Source of the DNA: Phycomyces blakesleeanus NRRL 1555(-)
Taxonomy: Eukaryota > Mucoromycota > Mucoromycetes > Mucorales > Phycomycetaceae
Length of the DNA stretch: 64,000 bases
Direction of reading: 5' to 3'
NCBI RefSeq assembly: GCF_001638985.1
Contig: NW_017265163.1
Location: 1 to 64,000 of the forward strand
Positions 47,042-59,029 of this stretch are shown here, piece after piece. Position 1 is the stretch's first letter, and every line of letters starts with the position of its first letter. The position numbers were made by a program, and so were the translations under genes. The notes beneath the pieces are model-generated. The model worked only from the letters and a program-made list of their open reading frames with translations, did no database searches and had not been told where the DNA came from.

Positions 47042-47743
47042 TGTGTAAGTATAAGTTTGTATAAATGCTGGTATCTGTAGAATATAGAAAGCATAATCCT
47101 TTTGATTGAACACACTTCTTGTTCATACTTTCTAAACATTGCTCTATCATATCAAACAGCATATTGTTTTTATTTTTTAGGCATTTTATTTTTTGGGTAA
47201 AGAACCACCCGATCCAAAATAATATCAAGCAGGCTAGTAGAAATGATCTAGAATATACAATAATACTACTAGATCATCAGTCCAGAACAATTCTTTTTTT
47301 TTAATAAATACAAAAAATAAACTATATTTTAAATCAATAATAACTGAATATCAAGTAATTGGGAGAGTATGCTATGAATGACCTCATAATAAAGAGTGTC
47401 AAGGATTAGTTAAAACAGTTGACGATCCTACCTTTACTACATGAATCAAGTACCTGCATATCGTTCTTTAAACTGGCATGACCCGTGTATCACAATAAAA
47501 TGTAAACTTAAACTAAACCTTCTTAATACTTCATACTACGTCAGTGCACACACAGAAATACTAATGAACCGTACTCAGTCATATTTTCAAGATTAACTCC
47601 ACATCTTAGGTGCGACACGGCACTTGTTCTCAAGCTACTTTTAGTACCATATCAAATCACACCAAAGATAGAAGTTAAACCCCAAAATTACACTATATTA
47701 CAGACAGTTTTACACGATAGTATTTCAGTGGATTTTTGCAGTG
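47042..47743. other. Right subterminal region of element B
   Basis: No gene is seen. About 110 bp around 47290-47400 match the reverse complement of 55345-55480, which is the equivalent subterminal part of copy C (opposite orientation). It probably holds the cis sequences for transposase or helper binding. Confidence 0.55.
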
Positions 47744-48629
47744 TTTCTTCTTTACTAAATACTTTTTTTTAAAATAATAATACAGGCAGTGAGCTTGGAT
47801 TCTGTTACTACTACAGTAATAAAAACTGGATGACGGGAGCAATCTTTAAATACATTTGCATGGTTATTGATAGTCAAGCAAGAAATTTGAATCGCAAATT
47901 TCTGATCCTGCTTGACAATGCTCCTTGTCATAATACTACTGCCTCATATATCAATCTCGGATTCTTATATCTTCCACCAAACACAACATCATATCTCCAA
48001 CCTTTAGATGCCAGTATTATCCAAAACTTTAAAGTTAAATACCAGAACTATCAATATACTCTTGGAACTGGTAGATATATCTCTGAAAAGATTGATAACC
48101 CTGATAACCTCTCCAAGTTAACACAACTTGAAAGCATGAAGTTTATTTTGAGAGCTTGAAAAAAAGTAACACCCAAAACAATTACCAGCTGCTTCAATCA
48201 TATCTGACTTTTTAACAACCATATATCCTCACCAAAAAATACTCAGCCTCTTATACCCAAGACCATCACTATACTCATTTAAAGAGTTAACGTCATTCTT
48301 GGATTTGAGAAGATAACAAACAAAGATATTAAAAACATTAATACCTCTGAAAAGTCTCTCTATACCCTAGAACATTATATCTTTGACGATGAAGAAGAAG
48401 TAGAATTAGTAGAAAAAAAAAAGAGAAAAAAGAAGAGCCAACATATCAAATTTCTGCTGATGAGAAAAGATTGCTTTTAAAAGAAGTGCTGGCCACAGTG
48501 TTGCAATTATTTGTACTCTGTGATCATGATTATAAAAAATTCTTTCTTAAACTATGTACTTTAATTATTGGTAATATAAAATCTGAAGAAAATTCTGAAA
48601 AAACTCTCCAAAAAAATAAAAAAGAATAC

Positions 48630-48702
48630 TTTAAATAATAATTGTATATAGTAATAAATGTAAATAGTAATAATTGTAAATAGTAATAAATTTAAATAGT
48701 AA
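48630..48702 (+). repeat. Tandem AT repeat before the Helitron end
   Basis: About three copies of a 20-bp unit resembling TAGTAATAAATGTAAA lie directly outside the Helitron 3' end, at the tail of the pogo-like element. Confidence 0.55.
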
Positions 48703-48750
48703 CTAGAGGAGCGGTGCTCCCCCCCTTTGGGGGTGGGGGTGGGGGAGTAA
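48703..48750 (-). terminator. Helitron 3' terminal hairpin and CTAG end
   Basis: Hairpin GGAGC/GCTCC with loop ACC at 48708-48720, followed by CTAG at 48706-48703 in element sense. Helitrons use such a hairpin as the rolling-circle stop signal. The adjoining CCCCCACCCCCACCCCC is unusually GC-rich for this window. Confidence 0.7.
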
Positions 48751-48936
48751 GCCTCAGAGCCTACTGGAAGTTAATATAAAACCCTTCCCTATTAGAAGTC
48801 TAAGTATCATATAGCATAATTAATAGAAGCATTTTATTTGAGTGAATTATATGAAAAGAAAGGATATGTATAGATGTTTTATTATTTAAAAAAATGATTA
48901 GATGGGTTTATAGTGTATGTTATATATAATTTTTTA

Positions 48937-51900
48937 CTAAATGTCAAAGATTTTCTTAAATATAACATTGTCTGCAAATACAGTATTTGCCATTTCGTTG
49001 GAATTTGCTGGTGTATTAAGCATTATCTTGATTGTAGAAGGTTTTCTGACCCGGGATAGAGCAACATACAGCTGGCCATGGGAGAATACTAGGGCAGGGA
49101 GATATAATCCAACGCTCTCAAGAGTTTGACCTTGTGACTTATTTATTGTCATTGCAAATGCAAGACGAACTGGAAATTGAAACTGCTGGAATTCAATTTC
49201 ACAATTTGATCCAGATGGATTAAGCTTTATTCTTGGAATAAGAGATACTTGCCTGGCATTGGATCCAGTCGAAATTGTTGCTCTGATGACAGATGTTCCA
49301 AAAGAGTTGAAAATCAGGTGTGTACCATTACAGAGACCGTTTTTTGGGTCAAGATTGTGAAGAAGCATGATAGGACATCCTTTTTTTAAGGACAGTGAGT
49401 AAGGTGGTAGGGATCCAGGATCAATGGTATTTAGTAGCTCAACTGGATATGTCAACTGACCATCTTCATCAATTCCCTGGTCGATGCTCTTAAACTCTTG
49501 TGCCTCTCCAGGAAACTGGCTCAGAAGAATATCATTGAGTTTCTTGACATCTTTATTCTTAGGAGTAAGCAAAGCACGGCCCATGAGAAAATGAGGGTTG
49601 GCTGCATTAGAGGAGAGATCATAGAAAACTGCTTTGTCCAGATCAGCAGGATTACATCCAGAAAGTAACATATGGGGCGGAATTGGGATGGTGTTATCAC
49701 CGCCTGTTGTGCGGGCAGAACCACTACCAACTTGCAAGAGAAATGCTCCAAATTCCATAAGCTCTAATGTTTCTTGTTCATTATTTGCTTGGGCAATTCG
49801 CATGTTTGTTGTAAGCCACAAGGTTTTTACATTTCTCCATGCAGATGCTTTCTTGATACATTGGCTTACAACCTGAGCTCTTGTTGCCTTGGGTATAACA
49901 GGAAGGACCTGCCGAAAATCGCCTCCAAAGACAAACAACTTCCCTCCAAATGGAACGTTTTCAAGCAATGGATCGACAGCCTTCATTATATCTTGCATGG
50001 ATCTGCTTACAGTATTAAAAACATCTTTACTAATCATAGAAGCTTCGTCCCAGATAACCAATTCTGTTCTTCTAATAAGTTGTGCCGTTTGCAAGTTTGC
50101 ATTGATGGAGCATAAAGAGTTAAGATCAACTTGTACTGGAATCTTAAACCTGGAATGTGCTGTACGCCCACCGTCTAACAGCAATGCAGCAATTCCACTT
50201 GTTGCTACTGCAAGAGCAATTTTTCCTTGTTGGCGAGTTTTTTGAAGCAAGGCATTAAAGACAAATGTCTTTCCCGTCCCACCTGGACCATCAACAAAGT
50301 ACAATTTTGGGGCTCCCACGTTTTCTTCAATTGCACTTAATACTGTTGTATAGATACGTCTTTGTGAATTATTGAATGTCAATGTATCTGGATCTGGCAA
50401 AAGCTGGGCTTGATCGCATAAATCTTCTTGTTCTTGTATGATGGCTTGAACATCTTGCACATTTGGGCTAAAGTGCTGGATGTCAGGCATTGGTGGAAGA
50501 ACAAATCCAGTGAACAACATGAGAGACATAGAGTTGGCAGATAGATGACTTTCGATATCCCATAAACATCTGTCAAACATATCTTGTGTGGGGGCTAACG
50601 CAGGAATTCCACTACTTTCTCTTGCCAAATGAAGATAATCTTCAATCATAGAATTGTGATAAGCAAGCCACAAAGAAAAAGGATCTGATACTGCACAGAA
50701 AATCAAAAGAATAGCAAAGAGTTTTCGTAAAGAAAATGGGATCTGATGAGCTGCTGCCTCTTCCATACAGTTACTCCACTCATCATCATTCAAAAGTAAT
50801 CCCAGAGCACGACATGCAGCTTGGTTCGTTTCATACACACATCCTTCTACTGTACGTATGTCTTCAAGGCTTTTGGCCCCTTTAACATTATGCAGCAGTA
50901 ATCGTAACGAATATTTTTCAATATCTCTTGGAGACACTGTGTAAACTCTGCCAATCGTTCCTTTATCAAACCTCTTATGTGCTGTCCATTTTTGTTCTTT
51001 TGTATTCCATACATAAAGAGAAGGAAAGTCGACGTAAAGAAATTGTTCAGATGATGGGTGTGTAGCATTATAGTCGAAATATCCCATTAAAGTAGTGTTT
51101 TTTCTGGAATTTGCAACATCCTCTGGGTTAGAAGATGGATTATAATATACGGGTTGGGCATTTTCCAGATGGATTGAAAGTCTTTGATGGCTGGGATACT
51201 CTTGATGAAGCTTGAAAGAAAATATTCTCCAGCATGCTTCAGAAGCGGAGACATACCGAGCATCAAGAAACTCATTAACTTCATTTACATGCTCTTGTTG
51301 TTGTTGTGGAGCGGAATTGGTGGGTGTAGGCTGCACACAGGCTATTGCACGGTCATGTCCTTTATATACATATTTGTAGAGGTATTTTACGGCAGAAACT
51401 GAGGTGCTAATCTCAACATTTATATGAGCATTGTATTTTGCACATATGTATCTATTGTGTGGAACAACCTATCCATTATCCATGATCTTTGGCCCTCTTC
51501 TAATAACTCTTCCATTTCGACTGCGTTGATAAATAAGATATCCGTTTCTACCATCGCTAGTCTCATTGCAAAGCTTTTAGAATAATTCTTTGAACAAATC
51601 CCATTCTTTATGCATAGTGCTTTAAAATATTTCTTTTTGCATAGATCATGCATCATACATTTTTTTACTGTTTTGTATGGCAATGGCTCAGTTTCAGGAT
51701 CTGGGATTTCAGCCAAAACTGTTCTGTCAAAATTTTCTATTGTTTTTGGTTTATCTTGTGGTCGCAAAATCAAAAGAATGTGGGCATGAGGAAGTCCCCA
51801 CTTTTAGAATTTAATGATATAAATAAAGGTCAAAACTTTCCCCAGAATGTTTTTCTGTAAGGTCAATCATGAGCTCTTTGAGCTTCATATTGAAAACCCA

Positions 51901-53588
51901 AGAACAAAGATCTGATCTGTCATTAGTTTTTTGCTCAGTCAGCAGGGAATTTGTAATTTCTGACCACTTTGAATTGCAAGTAAAAGTTATGAGTAAATCA
52001 GGCTTGCCAAAACGACACACAACCCTCATTGAATCTTGATAAAGTTGAGCCATATACTGGGGGCTACCAATAAAAGAAGATGTAAGAATAACTCTCTTTC
52101 TAAGATTTGCAAGATTACAATTGTCATGGATAACAGCATTCTGAATTTCATTGTAGATCTACACGGTGACGATTTTGATTGCTAGTGATGAAGTACAGCT
52201 GATCGTGCTCAACTTTGGCATACATAGCAACAATATATTATTGAAAGAGATGGCCAAAAAGATGGAGGACGTGCTGGGTGTTGCGTCAATACATCAAATG
52301 TTTTGAGTACTATTGCATTACTGTAACATGCTCTCCTGACAATGAGCTGGCATCAATAGTCTAACCATCTTCACCATGTGGAAAGAGTAGCACATAGTGT
52401 AAAGCATCGTAAGATCAGTGGAACTCATTGATGTTTTGTCAGAAGTTGGCTCTGGTGTGCAGCACAATGTCTCTTGAAGTACCCTCTTCATTATTTCTAA
52501 TAAGAACTGTTTTTTTACTTGCAGTTGGAGCATTATACTGTCTTTGATCCCAAGGCCCCTCAGCTACTAAACGCAAAGTGAGATCCATAAATTGTCTCTT
52601 TTCCCAAGAAATTTGATCTATTGTTCTGAAGAGATGTATGAATGGATTTGTTTCCATAAGAATGGACCAAATCTTTTTCAAAACACTTCTTTCCAATTGT
52701 AGGGAATGATACTGTCTTTGATCTATCTGAGCAGCACTATTATAAATATAGATCTGAGCAAATTTTGGGTGAGCAATATCAGATTCTCTCACTGGCAAAA
52801 TAAATCCAGTTCTATAAAAAATTGTTCTATGAATCCGGAAGTTGTATGCCACATTGATATTGTTGTCAACAAAGATATCAATTTTAGCTCCCAAAAGATA
52901 AAGCTCATTGTGCTATTATAGCTTTAAATATTTTCAAGAAACTTCTTCTACTATGTGTTCTATAGATCAAAAGCTCAGCAATTCCTGTAGCTGTTGACTC
53001 AATTTGGGGGAGAACATGCTTTTCTTTTTTATAACACATAGAAAACACAGGGCTTCTTAAAGAAGAAAAACTGTTTTTTTTATGTGGTCACATCATTGCC
53101 CCACAAAATTGACACTTGATATCCATATCTTCCCTGTTATCAAGTGCTGGTTCTGAAATAGCTGGAAGTCAGGCAATATTATTCAAGCCTCTGCCTCAAT
53201 ATCTAGATCTCCTTGCTCTGCTACTGTTATTGTTTGGACAAAATCTGCTTGTAATTTGGCAATGATCAGTTCCATTACAGTGAGAACAATGGGGTAAGAT
53301 TGATCCTCTATTCACAGTTAAAATCTTCTTGACTTCTTCTTCTCTTTCAGTCACTTTTTCATCAGATGAAGTCTCCTTAATCCCTTCTTCCATGACTGCT
53401 TTGAGAACTTCAGTAATAGTTTCATTTTCAAGTGAAAATTCAGTCAACTCAGAAACTGAAATAGAAGTCGATGTTTCTGTGTCCAAATTTTGGTCTTGGA
53501 CAGGCTCACTTCTTATTCTCAAGGCAGCAGCTATTTTTTTATAAACACATTTATTATTAAAAAAATACGAGCTCTGCTCGCTCTCCAA
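48937..53588 (-). pseudogene. Helitron Rep/PIF1-like helicase (RepHel)
   Basis: Order on the minus strand: a Cys-rich N-terminal segment (CSHCNGTDHC, 53588-53196), an IKCQFCGA motif near 53105, the Helitron N domain (52894-52439), and KPDLLITFTC with the HUH nickase motif GLPHAHILL (about 51780-51800). The KPKT...AEIPDPE region and HINVEISTS...KYLYKYVYKG link follow. From 51336 an unbroken 799-codon frame encodes a PIF1-type helicase: GPGGTGKTF (Walker A), VIWDEASM (Walker B), FGGDFRQVLPVI, and near the end MTINKSQGQTL and LYVALSRVR. Stops and frameshifts lie only in the Rep half (for example near 51460, 51570 and 51805). The helicase half alone could still be expressed. Confidence 0.85.
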
Positions 53589-53600
53589 GGGTTCCCCATT

Positions 53601-53944
53601 GAGAAGAATAACTGCACAATGTATAAAGAAAGAATAACCAAGATGCTTATATCTATATCAATTCTCTACATTAAATAAGTCTATTTATAAGGCTCATATT
53701 TATATTTTATATTGCATTATTATTTGGCCCTCCCTTTATCCACTCTTTGATAATATGATAATTGGCTTAAACTTTTATTTGTATGAAAATATAGATAGTA
53801 AAAAATGTCTTTAATAGTAATTCTAAAAATATGATAAGATATAAATTTTCAAGTGTAGAGGTTAAAGCATAGAATTAGCTAAATAAATTTGAGAGAAGTA
53901 AATAAGACATATATATATAAGTTAAAGAAGAGCTTTATATACTA
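53601..53944. other. Spacer between two Helitron remnants
   Basis: AT-rich, no gene seen. It may contain the 5' end of the first Helitron and the 3' end of the second, but neither TC nor hairpin-CTRR could be placed. Confidence 0.35.
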
Positions 53945-54655
53945 CATTCTTTGTGCTGTCTATATCCTTTTGCATGGCTACATATACATTCATTGGATCT
54001 GTTGCTCTTGACAATGCAACATATAGCTGTCCATGCGAGAAAACTGGATGGTCAAGATAGACTCCAACATGAGACAATGTTTGGTCTTGTGCTTTGTTTA
54101 TTGTTATTGCAAAGGCAGCACGGACAGGAAATTAGTGATATGACAGTATAAACGGTAGTTCCCCTTCCTTTGTTGCCATATTGAACCTAGACAGGAAATG
54201 TTCTATTCCATTGTGTCCTTGATCCAATCTTTTTACACCAATGATATTCTGGATGAGACAGACAACAAACACTTTGGTGCCATTGCAAAGGTCAGCTTCT
54301 GGATTGATATTGCACATGATAAGAAGAGGCATACCAACTTTCAACTTGAGTATATGTGGTGCAATTCCACTAAAAGTGAGTAAGTTGAGGAACTCAACTG
54401 GATATCTGGCATTGTCTGCATCTGGGTCATCAGAGTCCATGACTGTATCCAAAGAAGTATACACATGGTCTTCTCCATGAAACATCTTAAGAGAAACTTT
54501 GTTAATCCGACTGATCATGAGATTTGTTGGAGCAAGAATTGCATTTTTGCTATAGTAGCAAGGCTCATTAGAAAAATAACAATAAATATACATAGGAAAA
54601 TTCAGGCTTACTATTGTGAATATTCCGCATTTTACAGTGGGGTTTTGCCTATTTC
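53945..54655 (-). pseudogene. Second Helitron helicase, C-terminal fragment
   Basis: The minus strand encodes AILAPTNLMISRINK, ARYPVEFLNLLTFSGIAPH, LKVGMPLLIMCNINPEADLC and, after a shift or stop near 54135, AFAITINKAQDQTLSHVGV and FSHGQLYVALSRATDP, all typical of the last third of Helitron helicases. It differs in sequence from the helicase at 48937-51336, so it is a different Helitron lineage. Its upstream part stops where element C begins, at about 54656. Confidence 0.75.
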
Positions 54656-54673
54656 CACTGGTACAAAAGCTAA

Positions 54674-55094
54674 TGTGGTGATCCAGACACTTGGTTGTTG
54701 GATTTATTACATCTAAGAACATATTCCTATTATTATAGTAAAACAGCTATCATTACAAGAACAAATGAATAATTTATTTATTTTACTTATGGTAAATCAA
54801 TAAGACCAATAATTAATTACAGTAAGTGCTGTAATTATGACAGCTCAGTAAGCACTGAGTTAATATGAGGACACTGCAATTAGATTAAATTATAAACATA
54901 GCAGTACCAGCTTTCTAATATCTAAATGAACTCAGACTTAAGAAATTAAGATGTGACTGACAAAGCAGATCGTGTTTTGATATAAAAAGGACAACTATGT
55001 ATCCTTTAATAAAGACAACCTATATACAGTCTCAAAGTATTCTTATATACGTCTCAATCCTTTTACTGTTGATTTTATTCTATAAAACTTCACA
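54674..55094 (+). repeat. Solo LTR, family 3, shorter and older copy, 421 bp
   Basis: TGTGGTGATCCAG start and TTCACA end, with a perfect duplication GCTAA (54669-54673 and 55095-55099). Shorter and more diverged than 21985-22527 and 61457-61997. It sits inside the left terminal repeat of element C. Confidence 0.88.
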
Positions 55095-55680
55095 GCTAAT
55101 CTGGTTACATGTGCACAGACCTGCTATCTACAAGTGTAAAGTTTGATAGCATTAGTGAGGTTGAGGTTAATAGTAATTTTATATCTTTGTATATAATAGA
55201 GTACCAAGAAAACTTTATTTCAAACTTTGTTTTTTGCTGTGATATGATCTGTTTCCATGTTAAAGGTTAATAATCAGGGACTACGTCACATGTGTATTGT
55301 TGAACTATCCCTGGGTGAATAGTTAGAACCACGGACCTTTTATTGCTTATAAGCCAATCATTAACACTCTTTATTATGAGAGCATAGATCATCTGCTCCC
55401 CCAATTACTTGATATTCAATTATTATTGATTTGAATTATAGTTTATTTTTGTATTTATTAGAGAAAATAGAATGATTCTAGATTGATAGTATTGAAATAA
55501 TATTATATGTCTTGGGCCGTCATCACCAATATCCTTCATATGACTCAAATCAAGCAGTGCTTTATATATAATGTTTGTAAGCCCTCATATTCAGTAGTTA
55601 TCTTTGGCACAGATACTATTTAACATAATAGAAGAGAAGTTAAATGCGTATTTAAATATATACATGTTGTGAGTGATATA

Positions 55681-56560
55681 TTAATTTGAGGATACATACA
55701 ATATAATGACTGAAGAAGATAAAAATAAAACTTTGAGAGTTTGAGGCATGGTGTTAAGTATAATTTCTTTGACAATGAAAATAATATAGAGAAGTTAGTT
55801 TGAGTGAATTTGGTGACAGAATATTTAATGAACATATCTGAAGAAAGTCAATTTATTTGTAGACCTAGATAGTACTTGTCAAGAGTTGATATAATCTTTA
55901 GTAAAAAACATAAATTAATATACAGTATAAATAATACTATCATTCATATTAAGAGAATAAAAAAAGAAGTCTTACTATGTCAATGACGTTGCCAAGAGAT
56001 AGAGGTTCTTGATTCATTGCGTGTTTGGCAGATGAACATTCATCTGTAATAAAAATTATATTCTGTCAGATAAATATTAAAAGTAAATAAAAAATAAAAT
56101 ATTACCGTGTTGATGGTCTTGTTTAATTGTAAGGAATATTTTTTGGCAATATTGTCTATAAAAAAGAAGGGGAAAAGTCAGAATAATTTTTATAGGATGA
56201 TGACATGAAGTATAGTTACTAACTTGGACTAATCCGGATGGCCATTGTAAAGAGAATACATCAGAAGGAAAAAAACATGCTAGTATCTATGACAACTGAA
56301 ATAATTATTATTATTTAGCTACATTTGAAGAAAAGAATTGTTTTAAAAAAAAAGAACATATGTTACCAAAAAAGTTTGCAATTATAGTAAAACACTAAGA
56401 GAGTATATATGTATCTATAGACAACAGAATTTGTTAATCTTGTTATTGTCTGCACAGAAGTGTTTTTAAGAAGAATGTATCTTACCAGTAAAATTTACAG
56501 TTATAAAAAAAATCAGAAAGAGAAAGAAAAGAAAAGAAAATAGTTGATAAGGAAAAATAT
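55681..56560 (-). pseudogene. Gene Y of element C, damaged
   Basis: Corresponds exon by exon to gene Y of A (exon ends near 56486, then about 56290-56228, 56155-56107, 56042-55975 and downstream). The 62-bp exon of A and B has one extra A in an A-run here (63 bp), shifting the frame. Splice sites are mostly kept. The start is unknown, as in A. Confidence 0.45.
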
Positions 56561-57433
56561 GGAAAAATATGGAAAAATAAAAAAAATAAGTAAATAAAAT
56601 ACAAAAAAAAACAAAATAGATAATTAAAAAAAAATGAAACTCAAAATAAAATATCCAAAAAGCATAATAGATATAATGATGTAATATCTAAAAGCAATCT
56701 TTGTATCAATTTACATAGTGTTTGTACAAGAAGTTACTTTAGATATATTCTTATAACCAAGATCAATCAAGACTAGAAATCCTTTTTTTTGGAAATATAA
56801 ATATACATTTTTGCTACAATCTTACTTACCCTTGCTCACGCACTCTTACAATTATTCTTACTTATACTCACACTTTCTCTCTCTATCTCTCCATCTTTTT
56901 CTGTCTTTTATTTTGGTATGTTTGATAATAAATATAATTGTAGTGTATAATAGAAATTTATTCAAAAAATATAAAAACATTAACAGTTAACACATATTTG
57001 AGCTTATATTTTTAAATTAATAGAAAATGTCTAACCAAAATGAAAGCTATCCCACTTGACGCACTCCTGCTGAAAGAGAGATGACAAACTCTCTTGTCAT
57101 CTTGCATTGTGTCATGACTACTGTCATAAAAGACATTGCTGATATCAAAGCAAAAACTTTGGACACTTCTGTATCTGCTGTTTTGCAGAGTCAGCCGATG
57201 GCTTTAGTGCATACTGTTCCTCTTGTGAGCATGGAAATAAATGTAGCTGGTTCTCCCATCATAGCTTTTGATGCAAGATCAGTTAACAAAACAAAAGTCT
57301 ATGTATATGTCATACATATAGTAAATTATATCTTTAATAACTTACCAAAATTCAATAGAGACTTCTTTGAGATCATTCGTGAGACTCTAAGTTCAAGGCA
57401 AAACATTTGGTTGAAATGCAAGTTAACAATGAC

Positions 57434-57836
57434 TGTTGTATCCAACATAATTGTAGATTTAAATTAAAAGTATAGACACTCAATAAATATGTACATTGAG
57501 TTACCAACAACTAGTAACGATACTAAAAGATATACCTTCTCTTATACAAGAAAATTACGTAAAGAACATATAAAGACAAATACTAAGACTCTAGTCAATA
57601 ACACTAAAAACATAAGAACTAAATCATAGAAGATAATGGTAAAGAAACAGACATTACATGATATCATCATATCATTTCCAAGCTAAATGCAATGTCTATA
57701 TAAATGCACAATACAAATAGCAATAGAAGATCATCTTCTTTCTGATTCTTTTACTTTTTCTAATAAAACAAAGTCTTACCATACTCTTGTCTGCACTTGT
57801 TTTATTTTATATCTTATTTTTATCTCATACATAACA
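57434..57836 (+). repeat. Solo LTR, family 2, 403 bp
   Basis: TGTTGTATCC...ATAACA with a perfect duplication ATGAC (57429-57433 and 57837-57841). Inserted in exon 2 of gene X of C, at the site matching ACAATGGCAAGCC in A. Nearly identical to 18534-18936. Confidence 0.93.
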
Positions 57837-58194
57837 ATGACAAGCTAAGATGAAACACGGCTGTCAACTTCAATCAGTCACCAAACACTGAGTTGACAGA
57901 AAACCTCATTGCCTACTTGGAAAGAAATTTCATAGGAGAAGGACTGAGAGAAAGTGATGTTCGTAACTTTGTCTACATGAACTTCACTAGCAGAAAACGT
58001 GCAGCTAAAAAGTCTCAGACTAAAAAGAAGTCAGAAAATGCTTGCAACAGAAGGAGTAGCCGCGAAAAGGAGGTAAGTTATACTTTATTTATTTATTATT
58101 TGAATAATTCTTATCTAAGTCATTAATTTAAAGCAAAAAAAGAAAACTAATTTAATATTTTTAACAGCATTTGAAACGTTGCAAAACAGTGTAC

Positions 58195-58480
58195 TGTAAG
58201 GAACCTCCAATTGGTCTTGACCTTTAGACCAATCATAACTGATTCCATCTTTTATATTCTCTGACCAATTAAATCATTGTATTCATTCCCATAGACAGAA
58301 CACTTATAATACCAATCATAATTATATCTTATAAATAGCAGACATAAATATATTCATATAAATATCAGTAGAGCTTGATCATAGAAAGATCAAGCGAACA
58401 ATTTCTTTAATAAAGGAATCTATCTATATTTCTCTGTCTGTTTTCTCTGCCCTTGTTCCTGTCCAGATCGGTTCCTGACA
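58195..58480 (+). repeat. Solo LTR, family 5, 286 bp
   Basis: Starts TGTAAGGAACC and ends GGTTCCTGACA, an 11-bp inverted pair with one mismatch. Flanks TGTAC and CGTAT are both one C-to-T change from CGTAC, which is the uninterrupted sequence in A, so this was a 5-bp duplication. It splits exon 3 of gene X. The only member seen in the window. Confidence 0.88.
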
Positions 58481-59029
58481 CGTATCAGTCTAACAAGACT
58501 GATATTGATGACAAGATGAAAAGAGATCGCTCTGGTCTCATTATAGAAGAGGCTATGTCTGTTGGTGAGTCAGACGATGGCACTTTGCCTCATGTTTCTT
58601 ATAGTGGGCTTCGTCTTTGTCGTCCAGATTAGAGAAGTGATGAGGTAATTAGTTTTTTGAAAGTTGAAATATTGAATTTAGTTAATATATTATATTGTAT
58701 TATACTGAATAAAATATTAATGTCTTTAATATAGTACAACCACTTCATCACACTTGTTGACAAGAAAGTGGTAGCTGATTTAGGCTCAAATAGCCATCAA
58801 TTGCTGTCACATGCTTTTGGCAAAACCATTGAAGGACCAGTTTCTGATGCAATTGTGTCACAGTTTCCTCAGTGAGCTCTTAGAAACGGGCCCTAAATAA
58901 AGTTTATATTTTTGCTCTTTTTTTTTTCATTAATAACGTCTTATATTTTAAATAACCAAAAAAATGCATAAAGAGGCATTACTTGTACTTTGTTTTTTAT
59001 TTAATTATTCTCATAAAAAATCATAGTGC

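Larger units (their letters stand above)
41138..47743. mobile_element. CACTA-like element B, complete ends, 6606 bp
   Basis: Left end CACTGGAAAAATGACCC; right end, on the minus strand, CACTGCAAAAATCCACTG. The two agree at most of the first 35 positions. Both sides carry TTT (41135-41137 and 47744-47746), a 3-bp target duplication as expected for CACTA elements. Contents: tnp2 gene (plus), gene X (minus), gene Y (plus). It lies in the intron of a pogo-like gene; taking it out restores a normal GT...AG intron and frame. Confidence 0.92.
40350..48480 (+). pseudogene. pogo/Fot1-like transposase, split by element B in its intron
   Basis: Exon 1 (40350-41094) has a psq/CENP-B-like helix-turn-helix (RKQKLELCEKAKHGLNQDQL), then the DDE domain start LNFDETDLFYKQPP, and LTVALIANSD...IIGKHAKPRCFSKKT. 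A GTAATT donor begins the intron; element B (41138-47743) lies inside it; the acceptor AATACAG is at 47779-47785. Exon 2 (from 47786) continues in phase as SELGFCYYYSNKNWMTGAIF, with the second catalytic Asp in LLDNAPCHN and the third in QPLDASIIQNF. The last part (VTPKTITSCFNH, then an acidic-basic tail) runs to about 48480. Three nonsense codons near 40533-40566 (TAA, TAG, TAA where Gln fits) and a TGA at 48157-48159 (where Trp fits) inactivate it. Confidence 0.85.
48703..53600 (-). mobile_element. Helitron, 3' end clear, 5' end not found
   Basis: The minus strand encodes a Rep/helicase protein. The 3' end reads GGAGC-ACC-GCTCC, a perfect 5-bp hairpin, then TCTAG. CTAG fits the CTRR rule for Helitron ends, and the next base is T, as expected for insertion between A and T. 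A G-rich run of about 30 bp sits just inside the hairpin. The 5' TC end lies somewhere beyond 53588 and was not determined, so the right limit is approximate. Confidence 0.75.
57027..58896 (+). pseudogene. Gene X of element C, broken by stops and two LTRs
   Basis: Starts MSNQNESYPT, as in A. The next codon is TGA where A has CGA (Arg): a direct CpG-to-TpG stop. A solo LTR (57434-57836) splits exon 2 and a second (58195-58480) splits exon 3. Two Trp codons of A are stops here (TAG in the RPGWRSDE motif, TGA in PQWALRNGP). All four exons and introns are otherwise recognisable up to the stop that also ends gene X in A. Confidence 0.85.

Noticed and set aside
47290..55480. Inverted repeats of about 110 bp at 47290-47400 and 55345-55480 that seem to flank an 8-kb composite with Helitrons.
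   Set aside because: They are the equivalent subterminal parts of elements B and C, which lie in opposite orientation; the pair is a by-product of that, not the ends of a composite transposon.
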